From NCBI GenBank assembly GCA_001512435.1, contig LFRS01000053.1, positions 4,491 through 38,863 of the forward strand: 34,373 bases of DNA, read 5' to 3'. Both the position numbers and the translations under genes were made by a program. Of the stretch, positions 1-8,649 are shown one piece after another; the first letter of the stretch is position 1, and the number at the start of each line of letters is the position of its first letter. A model generated the notes under the pieces. The model was given only the letters and a program-made list of their open reading frames with translations, did no database searches and was not told the origin of the DNA. This DNA is from Halothermothrix sp. DTU029. GTDB taxonomy: Bacteria > Bacillota > Halanaerobiia > Halanaerobiales > DTU029.

Positions 1-90
1 TTTTAATTTGTTTTCTTTAATATTTATATAATATCTTTAGCATATGCATTTCTGATAAGATTTATTTTAAATAACTCAAAAGAATCTGCT

Positions 91-127
91 AAAAAGAAAA
101 ACCGCAACTCCTGCCGGTTGCGGTTTA
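91..127 (-). terminator. Rho-independent terminator downstream of ssrA
   Basis: Inverted repeat aaaccgcaac (99-108) / gttgcggttt (118-127). On the minus strand the stem is followed by TTTTTCTTTTT. Confidence 0.85.
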
Positions 128-225
128 CTGTCTGAAGTTTTTAACAATATTTTATTAATATTATTATATTGTTATACAATTTATTAAGATTATTTCTTTA
201 TTTTGGATTTTATTGTGGATACGAA

Positions 226-579
226 TGGTGGAGGTGACGGGATTCGAACCCGTGTACTGCATAGCTCATGTTCCAGCTTCTACGAGTGTAGTCTGTTTTT
301 TATTTTAATAGCCTGGCCCCCAACAGACAGGGTTCCAAACTACGAGACTGTATTATTCCCATCTATCCTACAGTCATCGGATAAACGGTAGTCTGCAGAT
401 TATGACACCTAACTGTCTCCGCAGACAGGAGGACAGTTAAGCGTTTAGCTTTCTTAAGCAGCTAAAGCGTAGTTATTATTGTTTGCATTTAATTTTAATT
501 ACCAGTGTTTTACGAGTGAAAGGTGTCCTCGACCCGCTACTGAAACAATACACTACACAGGCGAAACCAAAACACCCCC
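226..579 (-). ncRNA. ssrA: tmRNA (one-piece), with encoded CCA
   Basis: Minus strand begins GGGGGTG and ends CACCTCCACCA, forming a 7-bp acceptor stem. T-arm GGGTTCGAATCCC is present. An internal reading frame encodes ANNNYALAA followed by TAA. Adjacent to smpB. Confidence 0.96.
454..486 (-). other. tmRNA proteolysis-tag reading frame (ANNNYALAA*)
   Basis: GCA AAC AAT AAT AAC TAC GCT TTA GCT GCT TAA read on the minus strand. The ALAA C-terminus is typical of the tag. Confidence 0.93.
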
Positions 580-631
580 GTATTGTTTCTTTAGAAACCT
601 GGATCGCTGAAATCCAGTCAAGTGTAAATAT

Positions 632-660
632 ATTATATCTTATCTAAAATTGAATGTCAA
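632..660 (-). promoter_or_regulatory. Consensus sigma-A promoter for ssrA
   Basis: Minus strand TTGACA-17 nt-TATAAT, exact consensus, about 50 nt upstream of the mature tmRNA 5' end. Confidence 0.85.
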
Positions 661-668
661 TAATTGCT

Positions 669-1136
669 TCAGGAAAACTGGCGGTCTTTAAAAGCCCGTT
701 CAATCTCCCTTTCAGCAGTTTTTTGAGCAATATCGCTTCTTTTATCCCAGACTTTTTTACCCCTGGCCAGGGCCAGCTCAATCTTGGCCAGATTCCTTTT
801 TATATAAATACTTAAAGGTACCAGTGTGTATCCTTTCATTGTTGTCCTACCTATAAGTTTTCTAATCTCCCTTTTATTTAAAAGCAATTTCCTTTTTCTT
901 TCTGGCTCATGATTTTCCCTGTTTCCATGAGAATAGGGACTGATATGCATATTATAAAGAAAAACCTCCCCATCTTCCACCAGGGCAAAACTATCTTTCA
1001 AATTAACCTTCCCTGCCCGTATAGATTTTATCTCTGTTCCTTTGAGGATTATTCCTGCCTCAAAGGTTTCTTCAATATGATAATCATGTCTGGCTTTTTT
1101 ATTCCTGGCTATTACCCGGATCTCGTCCTTGGCCAT
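669..1136 (-). CDS. smpB: SsrA-binding protein SmpB
   Basis: 155 aa. Motifs [31 protein letters not shown] and [22 protein letters not shown]; adjacent to ssrA. Confidence 0.97.
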   Translation of the reverse strand: MAKDEIRVIARNKKARHDYHIEETFEAGIILKGTEIKSIRAGKVNLKDSFALVEDGEVFLYNMHISPYSHGNRENHEPERKRKLLLNKREIRKLIGRTTMKGYTLVPLSIYIKRNLAKIELALARGKKVWDKRSDIAQKTAEREIERAFKDRQFS

Positions 1137-1159
1137 TTTTTCCCCTCCCCATCTTCCTC

Positions 1160-3280
1160 TTATTCAAGAAGCAGAAAATCAATCTCCCTCTCATCCAGAT
1201 CTATTTTGTCTATCATAACACGGACCTTATCTCCAAAACGATAGACCTTGCCTGTATGTTCCCCCACCAGGCAATGCATTTTTTCATTATAGATATAATA
1301 ATCATCTTTCAGGTTCTCCACCCTGACCAAACCTTCTACTGTATTTTCCAGTTCAACAAAAAAACCAAAAGTAGTTATACCATTTATTATACCATCAAAT
1401 TCCTGGCCAACCTTATCCACCATGTATTCCAGTTTTTTCAGCTCCACTGAATCCCTTTCTGCTTCCATGGCCCTTCTTTCCTGTAGAGAACAATGTTCAG
1501 CAATATGTGGCAGCCTTTTTTCCAGACCAATAATCCTTTTTTCCGGCAGCACTCCCATAGTGAGAGATTCCTTTATAATCCGGTGGATCATTAAATCCGG
1601 ATATCTCCTGATCGGTGCAGTAAAATGGCTGTAAAAATCTATGGCCAAGCCAAAGTGGCCGATATTGGAAGGAGCATAAACAGCCTTTTTCATGGATCTT
1701 AATAAAAGGGTATTGATAACCCGCTCTTCTGGCTTTCCTTCCACCTCATCCAATAAATTCTGTAAGGCTCTGGGGTGAACCTGGTTCTGTATACCTTTCA
1801 GGAAATAACCAAAATTATGAATAAAGGCATTAAACTCCTGCAAACGATCCAGATCGGGCTGTTCATGGACCCGATAAATAAAAGGAATCTGTTTCCAACT
1901 CATGTCTTCAGAAACAACCCGGTTGGCAGCGATCATAAACTCTTCTATTAGCTGTTCAGCAATACCATGTTCCTCCATCCTGATTTCCACCGGTTTACCC
2001 ATTTCATTTAAAATAACCCTCACTTCTGGAAATTGAAAATTGATACTCCCCTTTTCAAATCTTTCCTGGCGTAATTTTTCCCGCAACTGATTCATCAAAT
2101 GCAACTGGGGCAGAAAATCCTCATACTTCTTTTCCACTTCAGGATTCCTGTTAACCAGGATTTCCTTTACCACAGTATAGGTCATCCGGTATTTACTCCT
2201 TATAACTGAAGGAGTAATCTCATATTCCAGCAATTTAAAGGGTTCCAGCTGATAGCTTATAAACACTGAAAGGGTTAAACGGTCTTCTCCCGGATTAAGA
2301 CTACAGATACCATTGGACAGCTTCGGTGGTAACATGGGTATAACCCTGTCAACCAGATAGATACTGGTTCCCCGTTCCAGGGCCTCTTTATCCAGGGCAG
2401 TACCTTCTTTTACATAATGGGAAACATCTGCTATATGCACACCCAGACGGACTTTCCCCTCACCCAGGTCCTCCATAGATACTGCATCATCCAGGTCTTT
2501 GGCATCTTCACCATCAATGGTTACCATGGGAAGCTCCCGCAGGTCCTTCCTATTAACCAATTCTTCTTCTAAGACCTTGTCTGGTATCTTATCCAGTTCA
2601 ACTTCAACCTCTACCGGAAAGGAGCGGGGTAAATCCAACTGCCGGATAATACTCTCAATATCAACACCTGGGGCTCCCTTATCACCCAGAATCTCGACAA
2701 TTCTTCCTTCTGGATTCCTGTTTTTTTCTGGCCAGCTGACAATCTCAGCAACAACTTTTTGATCCTGTTTTGCCCCATTTATCCCTTCCTTGGGGATGAA
2801 GAGGTCATAAAACAAACGCTTATTGTCAGGAACTACAAAACCAAAATATTTGCTCTTTTCAAAATTACCTACAATCCTCTTATTGGCCCTTTCCAGGATT
2901 TTTACAACTTCTCCTTCCTGGCGTTTGCCCCTGGTTCCAGAGATTAACCTGACCAGTACCTTGTCATTATGCATGGCTCCCTTCAGGTTTTCCCTGGCAA
3001 TAAAGATATCCTCCCTGGCCGGGTCCTCTGCTATCAGAAAACCAAATCCCTTCTGATTTCCGTCTATTCTTCCCACTATAAGATCCATCTTTTCTGGAAG
3101 ACTGAAACGGCCATTACTGCTTTTGTAGATAGCCCCCTCTTTAACCAGGTCTTTCAACAATTTACTCATTATTTCCCTTTGTTCCCTGGGAACATTAAAT
3201 TCCCTCATCAATTCTTTTTCTGTCAAGGGACGGTAGGTTTTATTTTTCATAAAATCCAGCAGTCTATCTCTTGCACCCAT
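1160..3280 (-). CDS. rnr: Ribonuclease R
   Basis: 706 aa. RNB domain ([45 protein letters not shown]) and C-terminal S1 domain; upstream of smpB. Confidence 0.96.
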   Translation of the reverse strand: MGARDRLLDFMKNKTYRPLTEKELMREFNVPREQREIMSKLLKDLVKEGAIYKSSNGRFSLPEKMDLIVGRIDGNQKGFGFLIAEDPAREDIFIARENLKGAMHNDKVLVRLISGTRGKRQEGEVVKILERANKRIVGNFEKSKYFGFVVPDNKRLFYDLFIPKEGINGAKQDQKVVAEIVSWPEKNRNPEGRIVEILGDKGAPGVDIESIIRQLDLPRSFPVEVEVELDKIPDKVLEEELVNRKDLRELPMVTIDGEDAKDLDDAVSMEDLGEGKVRLGVHIADVSHYVKEGTALDKEALERGTSIYLVDRVIPMLPPKLSNGICSLNPGEDRLTLSVFISYQLEPFKLLEYEITPSVIRSKYRMTYTVVKEILVNRNPEVEKKYEDFLPQLHLMNQLREKLRQERFEKGSINFQFPEVRVILNEMGKPVEIRMEEHGIAEQLIEEFMIAANRVVSEDMSWKQIPFIYRVHEQPDLDRLQEFNAFIHNFGYFLKGIQNQVHPRALQNLLDEVEGKPEERVINTLLLRSMKKAVYAPSNIGHFGLAIDFYSHFTAPIRRYPDLMIHRIIKESLTMGVLPEKRIIGLEKRLPHIAEHCSLQERRAMEAERDSVELKKLEYMVDKVGQEFDGIINGITTFGFFVELENTVEGLVRVENLKDDYYIYNEKMHCLVGEHTGKVYRFGDKVRVMIDKIDLDEREIDFLLLE

Positions 3281-3367
3281 TATCTAACCACCTTTTTAAA
3301 TAAATTAGGATTTACAATTTTATTAGTATAAATATATCATTTCCCCTACTGCAGCTTATTATTATCC

Positions 3368-3922
3368 TTACAGGCCAAGTTCTTTGCTGATCTCCTGCAT
3401 TGCCGCTAATGAAAGAGCAACAAATTCTTCCAGCTCCAGGCCCATTTCAATACAGGAAGCAATAGCCTCCCGGTCAGCTCCCCTGGCAAAAGATTTCTCG
3501 CCATAACGGTTCAAAACAAAATCAACATCAATGGAACTTAACTTCTTATCAGGATGTATTAAGGCTGCGGCAACAATTAAACCTGTCAATGGGTCACTGG
3601 CATATAAGGCCTTATCAATCAGCCTGACCCTTGGCAAACCATGGATAGCATTATGGGCTTTTACTGCATAGATTAGCTTTTCATCCAATCCCAATTCTGC
3701 CAGCATCTCTGCCCCCAGCAAACTATGTTGCTCTGGTTCCCTGGCAGTTTTATCATAATCAATATCATGTAGTAAACCAGCCAGGCCCCATATTTCTTCA
3801 TCTTCTCCAAAATAACCGGCCAGCTTTCTCATCACTGCTTCTACTGCCAGGCAATGTTTTATCAGATTTTTATTATGTAAATTCTCCTCAAGTACTGCAT
3901 ATGCTTCTTCCCTCTTCATCAA
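3368..3922 (-). CDS. HD-domain (HDIG-type) hydrolase
   Basis: H...GLLHDIDYD...H motifs of the HD superfamily. 184 aa. Confidence 0.85.
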   Translation of the reverse strand: MMKREEAYAVLEENLHNKNLIKHCLAVEAVMRKLAGYFGEDEEIWGLAGLLHDIDYDKTAREPEQHSLLGAEMLAELGLDEKLIYAVKAHNAIHGLPRVRLIDKALYASDPLTGLIVAAALIHPDKKLSSIDVDFVLNRYGEKSFARGADREAIASCIEMGLELEEFVALSLAAMQEISKELGL

Positions 3923-3950
3923 TAAAACACCCCTATCTTCCTGCTTATTT

Positions 3951-3984
3951 AAAAACCCTCCAGGAAAGTCCTTCCTGGAGGGTT
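3951..3984 (-). terminator. Rho-independent terminator downstream of secG
   Basis: accctccaggaa / ttcctggagggt inverted repeat. On the minus strand it is followed by TTTTT. Confidence 0.85.
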
Positions 3985-3992
3985 CATATATC

Positions 3993-4226
3993 CTAATTCA
4001 GTAAAGCAAGGGCCACTGAAGTGATCATGAAAAGAATCGCAAAAATTGTGGTCAGGCGACCTAATTTTTCATCTAAGCCCTTCTTTTTTCCAAAAATGTG
4101 AGTTGCTCCACCATCAATGGCTCCAGATAAACCTGCACTTTTCCCGGACTGGAGTAATACACCTAAAATAACACCCAGGGCTATAATTAAGTGCAAAACT
4201 TTAAGTAATACTACCACTTGGCTCAC
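3993..4226 (-). CDS. secG: Preprotein translocase subunit SecG
   Basis: 77 aa with two TM segments and the motif LLQSGKSAGLSGAIDGGATHIFGKKKGLDEKLGRLT. Confidence 0.93.
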   Translation of the reverse strand: MSQVVVLLKVLHLIIALGVILGVLLQSGKSAGLSGAIDGGATHIFGKKKGLDEKLGRLTTIFAILFMITSVALALLN

Positions 4227-4361
4227 CTCCAGAACTATACCTTATACAGATACTTCCATCTTCAATTAATAAAAAATTAAGACCGTACTTACAGACAAAT
4301 ATATTTTAACACATAAATCTAAAAAGTACAACAAACACTTTATTATTCTTCCTATTTATTT

Positions 4362-5546
4362 CTATACTTCTTCCAGTAAAAGATCAGCCAGGGAGTTTAG
4401 CTTATCTCTGCTTTTTTCCAGATTTATTACCTTGACCAGGAGTTTTTCCCTGATACCCTCTCCTATATTATTTAATAGCCTATCCTTAATTTTTAAACAT
4501 TCTTCTTCATTAACCCTATAAAGCAGTAGTAAGATACTGTTTTTATCCCAATGGCAAAAAACATCTCCTTCCCTTAATTTCTTGCGGCAGAGATGAAATA
4601 AATATTGTTTCATCTCCCTGAAAAACCTTCCGGTAATCTGGATATGGAGCAAAAAAAAGTCTTCCTGATACCTTGCCCGCCTTTTTAAAGCTAATTTATA
4701 TAATAATAGGAAAAGCTCCCGGTCACAGAGAAAGGGGCCATTATTTTCTTCAATATCATCAAAACCACCGGAAGCAATTAACTTATTATCTTTTTCAAAA
4801 AGATTATGGAATTTTTGCGCTGGTTCCAGCCCATATTCCTGGGCAATAAAGCGGGAATAATCCTGATAATACCTGGTGGCTTCAGCCAACTTACCAGCTT
4901 TAATCAACAAGCTGATTAAAAGATAATAAAGGTCTTCATCATAAAGTTTATACCTTAAGCTTTTTTTACATATTTCAATAGCTTCTTCATACTTATTCCC
5001 GCCCTCCAGAATTCTAATGGCATTGGTAATAAGTTGTGTATAGATATCTATATAATATTCACGAATAGGCATAGTCCAGTCTTCATAAAGATCATCCACC
5101 AGAAAATGATCTCTATAAAGAGCCAGTGCTCTCTTATATTTTTCCAGGGCCTTTTCTGGCTCCTTTTCCTCCAAAACAAGTCCCTGCTGGCATAAATCCT
5201 CCATCTCCTGGCAATCAATTTTTTTAACAATACTTTTATCAAAATAATAATAGCCTTGCCTATAATAAATGAATTTTTCCTTTTGATTATTGGCATACTT
5301 TCTTAATTTCTTTCTAATATAAGATATTGCCACATGTAAATTATATAATTCACAATCCTCAGGCCAGAAAAGTTCCAGCAAAAAATCCCTGGAAAGCCTT
5401 TTACCTGGATGAAACATTAAGTACTTTAATAGAGCTAAGGACTTTTTCGACTTCCAGCTATCAATATCCACTGGCTCTCCATTGATTACAATCAGAAAAC
5501 CTCCCAGAAAAAAAAGTTCCAGTGATAGATTATAGTCAGAAGGCAT
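4362..5546 (-). CDS. SARP/BTAD-family transcriptional regulator with unusual C-terminal domain
   Basis: N-terminal winged-helix signature (ELFFLGGFLIVINGEPVDI...KSLALLKYLMFHPGKRLSRDFLLELFWPE...AISYIRKKLR) followed by a TPR-like BTAD region (ALEKYKRALALYRDHFLVDDLYEDW...ATRYYQDYSRFIAQEYGLEP). Confidence 0.85.
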   Translation of the reverse strand: MPSDYNLSLELFFLGGFLIVINGEPVDIDSWKSKKSLALLKYLMFHPGKRLSRDFLLELFWPEDCELYNLHVAISYIRKKLRKYANNQKEKFIYYRQGYYYFDKSIVKKIDCQEMEDLCQQGLVLEEKEPEKALEKYKRALALYRDHFLVDDLYEDWTMPIREYYIDIYTQLITNAIRILEGGNKYEEAIEICKKSLRYKLYDEDLYYLLISLLIKAGKLAEATRYYQDYSRFIAQEYGLEPAQKFHNLFEKDNKLIASGGFDDIEENNGPFLCDRELFLLLYKLALKRRARYQEDFFLLHIQITGRFFREMKQYLFHLCRKKLREGDVFCHWDKNSILLLLYRVNEEECLKIKDRLLNNIGEGIREKLLVKVINLEKSRDKLNSLADLLLEEV

Positions 5547-5585
5547 TTTCCACCCTCCCTATTTGTACTAATCAACCCTATTACT

Positions 5586-5610
5586 ATATTCTTTTATATT
5601 CTGAATATTC
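5586..5610 (-). repeat. Three near-helically-phased ATATTC/GAATAT direct repeats upstream of the BTAD regulator gene
   Basis: ATATTC at 5586, 5596 and 5605 (spacing 10 and 9 bp) in the 102-bp gap upstream of the regulator start. Confidence 0.4.
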
Positions 5611-5648
5611 CTTTATTATTTCCATATATTTCTATCACTGGCTGGTTT

Positions 5649-7181
5649 TTATTCAACATAAATTGTATAGGTACTGTTTTGAATGCTATTATTTACACTC
5701 AAGACTTCTATTACAGCATTATATTCCCCTTCTTCCAGTTTACCTTTAAAGACTCCTTTAAAGAACACCTCTTTACCTGGAAATAAAAGCCCCTCTATCA
5801 AATCTTCAGATTCTAATTCTATTTCCCCCAGAGACTCCTGGGCTTTATTCAATAAATTTAATTTTACTCTAGGCTTCAAATGTACCTGGCCTATATTTTT
5901 TAAGAGGAGGAGAAAAGCCTGTTCCTCCTGGTTGATAAATTCAAATCCCTTAATCTGGGTCTCTAATCTACCATCCTTACCTACCAGGCAAGAAATAGGT
6001 ATTATTTTTTCATCCAGGAGATTTATGAGGGATTCATCTTCATAAACCTTTAGCTTCAGCAGGGCATAATAGCCACCTTCTGCTGCATCAATCGGTACCT
6101 GAAGGATCTTTAAAAACTGCCTGGATTGGCGGGGTAAAAGGGCCAGCCTGTCATCAGCATGTAATCTTAACCAGGGTATGAGGGAAAATTTATAATCTTC
6201 CTCTATATCCAGGACTTCTGTCTTGATATAAATACTTTCCCGGAAAATATTCTTGATTTCAAAGGTCTCAGTATATCTCTGGCCAGGCTTTAACTTAATA
6301 TTAACCATTTCTGGTTTAAGAGTAAAATATTTATTTAAGGCCTGAACCGGTTCTGGAAACTGGCCTGGCAAAATTCTAATATCATTTACAAAGGTCACCT
6401 TACCCCTTTCCCCATAAGACATTAAAGCCCTCAGCTCATAATTGCCTGGATATAAATAGTTTTCCGGCTTCCCGATAAATAAGACCCTGGAGCCAGGGTA
6501 TATTCTGGTAAAATCCCTCTGATTTCTTTCTGCTGCTATTGTACGCAGGACCAGCCGCTCTACCAGACTCCGATTTTCATCCCTGATTGTTACCTCTACT
6601 CCGGCCAGATAATCCAGTTGGGAGTTGTTTTCTACCTCCGCTACCAGGACCTGGTTTCCATTTTCATCCTTCTCCAGTTGGAGAAAGTTTATCCTGCCTC
6701 TTTCCCGTAGATTTGGGCCATCAACCCTTACAATCAGGCGGACAGCATACCTGACAATTAATGAAATACCATCTCCAGTTTTACTGGCTTCTGGTTCCAC
6801 CATTAAGATAATAACATAAGAACCTGGCCGGGTACCAAAAGGAACCCCGATACTGCCCTTTAATTCTACTTCCCCTTCAACCGGTACCAGGATATTATTC
6901 TTCTCCAGCTCTACCCAGCCCATCTCTGGAAAAGTCTCCAGATCGCCTACTCTATAGGCCAGATTACCGGTAAAATCCTGATAAGACTGATAAATAGATA
7001 TGGAAACACTTTCTTCCATGCCGGAAGAACTCAATATTAAGCTAAAATCTTTTCTTTCCCCTGGGGTCATAGTAAAATCCAGGGTTAAAGGTTGTACACC
7101 TATAGCCATGGCTGATAAACTAAAGAAAATCATAAAGAGGAAAAATAATATGATACCAGAAAAATATTCTAATCGACGCAA
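5649..7181 (-). CDS. Secreted protein with two tandem Ig-like chaperone/DUF916-like domains
   Basis: The ORF-track ATG start (7244) lies inside a stem-loop. A TTG at 7181 has an SD-like GGGGAGGG and gives a clean signal peptide, MRRLEYFSGIILFFLFMIFFSLSAMA. Two domain copies follow a PGxxxxxxxxxxN...W..L...VP....GgY pattern. Confidence 0.75.
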   Translation of the reverse strand: MRRLEYFSGIILFFLFMIFFSLSAMAIGVQPLTLDFTMTPGERKDFSLILSSSGMEESVSISIYQSYQDFTGNLAYRVGDLETFPEMGWVELEKNNILVPVEGEVELKGSIGVPFGTRPGSYVIILMVEPEASKTGDGISLIVRYAVRLIVRVDGPNLRERGRINFLQLEKDENGNQVLVAEVENNSQLDYLAGVEVTIRDENRSLVERLVLRTIAAERNQRDFTRIYPGSRVLFIGKPENYLYPGNYELRALMSYGERGKVTFVNDIRILPGQFPEPVQALNKYFTLKPEMVNIKLKPGQRYTETFEIKNIFRESIYIKTEVLDIEEDYKFSLIPWLRLHADDRLALLPRQSRQFLKILQVPIDAAEGGYYALLKLKVYEDESLINLLDEKIIPISCLVGKDGRLETQIKGFEFINQEEQAFLLLLKNIGQVHLKPRVKLNLLNKAQESLGEIELESEDLIEGLLFPGKEVFFKGVFKGKLEEGEYNAVIEVLSVNNSIQNSTYTIYVE

Positions 7182-7216
7182 AATTCTTCCCTCCCCATTA
7201 AGAGATAAGTAATAAG

Positions 7217-7243
7217 TGGCTGCCGGAATAATTCCGGCAGCCA
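7217..7243 (-). other. Intercistronic stem-loop
   Basis: Perfect 13-nt inverted repeat tggctgccggaat / attccggcagcca with 1 nt between arms and no T-tract on either side. Confidence 0.85.
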
Positions 7244-7257
7244 AGCCAGCTGCTTTA

Positions 7258-8010
7258 TTAAGAATCTGCAGAAACTGTCAGTCTTATTTCACCTTCATAA
7301 TTTCCTGCCTTAACTGCAGAGATATTCTCCCTTATTCCCGCAAAGCCAAAGACCTGGAAGGCATAGACACCTTTGTCATTAATTCCAGTATAAACCTGTG
7401 CGCTTTGTACCTTCTCTGGACTTGGCCAGATTACACCGGTAACGAGGTCCAATAAATGATCAAGCCAGTCTGGCCTGATATCAAATTCTGGTCCTCTGGG
7501 TATATCGGAACTATCGCCAAAATAACCAATCTCCTGTACTGGTATTAACTGCAGTGGTGGTGTCGCTGGGAAGAAAGGAATACGTGGTAATCTTATAGGT
7601 ATATCATTGACCCCTGCAGCTTTGAATGCCCAATAGGTTGTAGGCAGTGTAGTTGAACCATCAACATGGGTCAAGGGTGTACCTTCAAAAGTAAGATTAA
7701 CCGAACAGTTTGTTTCTACCAGGAAGCAATTGGAATCCTGGATACGGCTCCGCTGATCCGGATTACCTGTAAAATGTCCAAAATTCATTTCTGGCTCTAC
7801 TTCAAACCACTCATCTTCCAGTGGGATGGTCCAAAATGATTTTGTTACTTCATACTGCAATTTCTGCGGAACAACCGCTGCATAGGGGCCTACATTAGCA
7901 ATAACCTCAATCTCGTCCTTGATAGCACCTATGCTGCCCTGATTATCTGCAAAAACCAGAGAAGAAACAAGGAGAAACATTAATGATATGAATATAATAG
8001 ATCTTTTCAT
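7258..8010 (-). CDS. Secreted pilin/fimbrial-subunit-like protein
   Basis: Signal peptide MKRSIIFISLMFLLVSSLVFA. Shares FLVETNCSVNLTF...PLT and a C-terminal AGNYEGEIRLTVSA with the neighbouring proteins. Start placed at Met5 of the track ORF, after GGAGG. Confidence 0.7.
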   Translation of the reverse strand: MKRSIIFISLMFLLVSSLVFADNQGSIGAIKDEIEVIANVGPYAAVVPQKLQYEVTKSFWTIPLEDEWFEVEPEMNFGHFTGNPDQRSRIQDSNCFLVETNCSVNLTFEGTPLTHVDGSTTLPTTYWAFKAAGVNDIPIRLPRIPFFPATPPLQLIPVQEIGYFGDSSDIPRGPEFDIRPDWLDHLLDLVTGVIWPSPEKVQSAQVYTGINDKGVYAFQVFGFAGIRENISAVKAGNYEGEIRLTVSADS

Positions 8011-8044
8011 AACTCTATACACCTCCTCTTTTTTCTAATTTATT

Positions 8045-8560
8045 TTACTCTGCAGCAGCTACAGTTAGATAAATTGTGGAATTGTACTCACCAGCTGCCT
8101 GGTCAGAGATATTTCCTAAAGTAGCAGCAGCAGTAATGTTATAGACAACTACGCCATCAATATAATCCTGTATGTTCCTGATAACCTTATCATCACCATT
8201 GGCTCTTTCTGTACTGTAAGTTAACAATGCACTATCATTGCCAAGTTTAAACAATTCATAATCTACGGCAATAAAATCCCGGCCATTTGTCAGGGCATCT
8301 GCCTTGAAGGAAAGATCAATCAGGCAGTTAGACTCTACTGTAAAGATATTATCATCATCCCGGGCAACTTCTCCTGCTTTACCGATCAGGGATAGGTTTA
8401 CAAATGTATCACCTACCAGGATCTCTGCATATTTGCCAACAGAAGCCTTGACAGGTATTTCTGCTCCTATACTACCCAGAATACCCTCAGCAGCAAAGGA
8501 AAAAACACTGATACCTAACAACAAACTTAAAACCAAGACAGCAAGAAATATTCTCTTCAT
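8045..8560 (-). CDS. Secreted pilin/fimbrial-subunit-like protein
   Basis: Signal peptide MKRIFLAVLVLSLLLGISVFSFA. FTVESNCLIDLSFKADALT and C-terminal AGEYNSTIYLTVAA. Confidence 0.7.
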   Translation of the reverse strand: MKRIFLAVLVLSLLLGISVFSFAAEGILGSIGAEIPVKASVGKYAEILVGDTFVNLSLIGKAGEVARDDDNIFTVESNCLIDLSFKADALTNGRDFIAVDYELFKLGNDSALLTYSTERANGDDKVIRNIQDYIDGVVVYNITAAATLGNISDQAAGEYNSTIYLTVAAAE

Positions 8561-8649
8561 AATCCTACCTCCATTTTTTTGTTTTTATACCTCACCAACT
8601 AATAAACTAGCCCTTTAGTCCTTCCTCTCTCACCCCCTTTTAATAATTA

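Noticed and set aside
203-391. Plus-strand ORF MDFIVDTNGGGDGIRTRVLHSS...
   Set aside because: It is the antisense of the tmRNA 3' tRNA-like domain (GGGDGIRTRV-type artefact), not a protein gene.
909-3331. Several plus-strand ORFs opposite smpB and rnr
   Set aside because: Antisense to convincing conserved genes. Low-complexity or cysteine/phenylalanine-rich translations with no family motifs.
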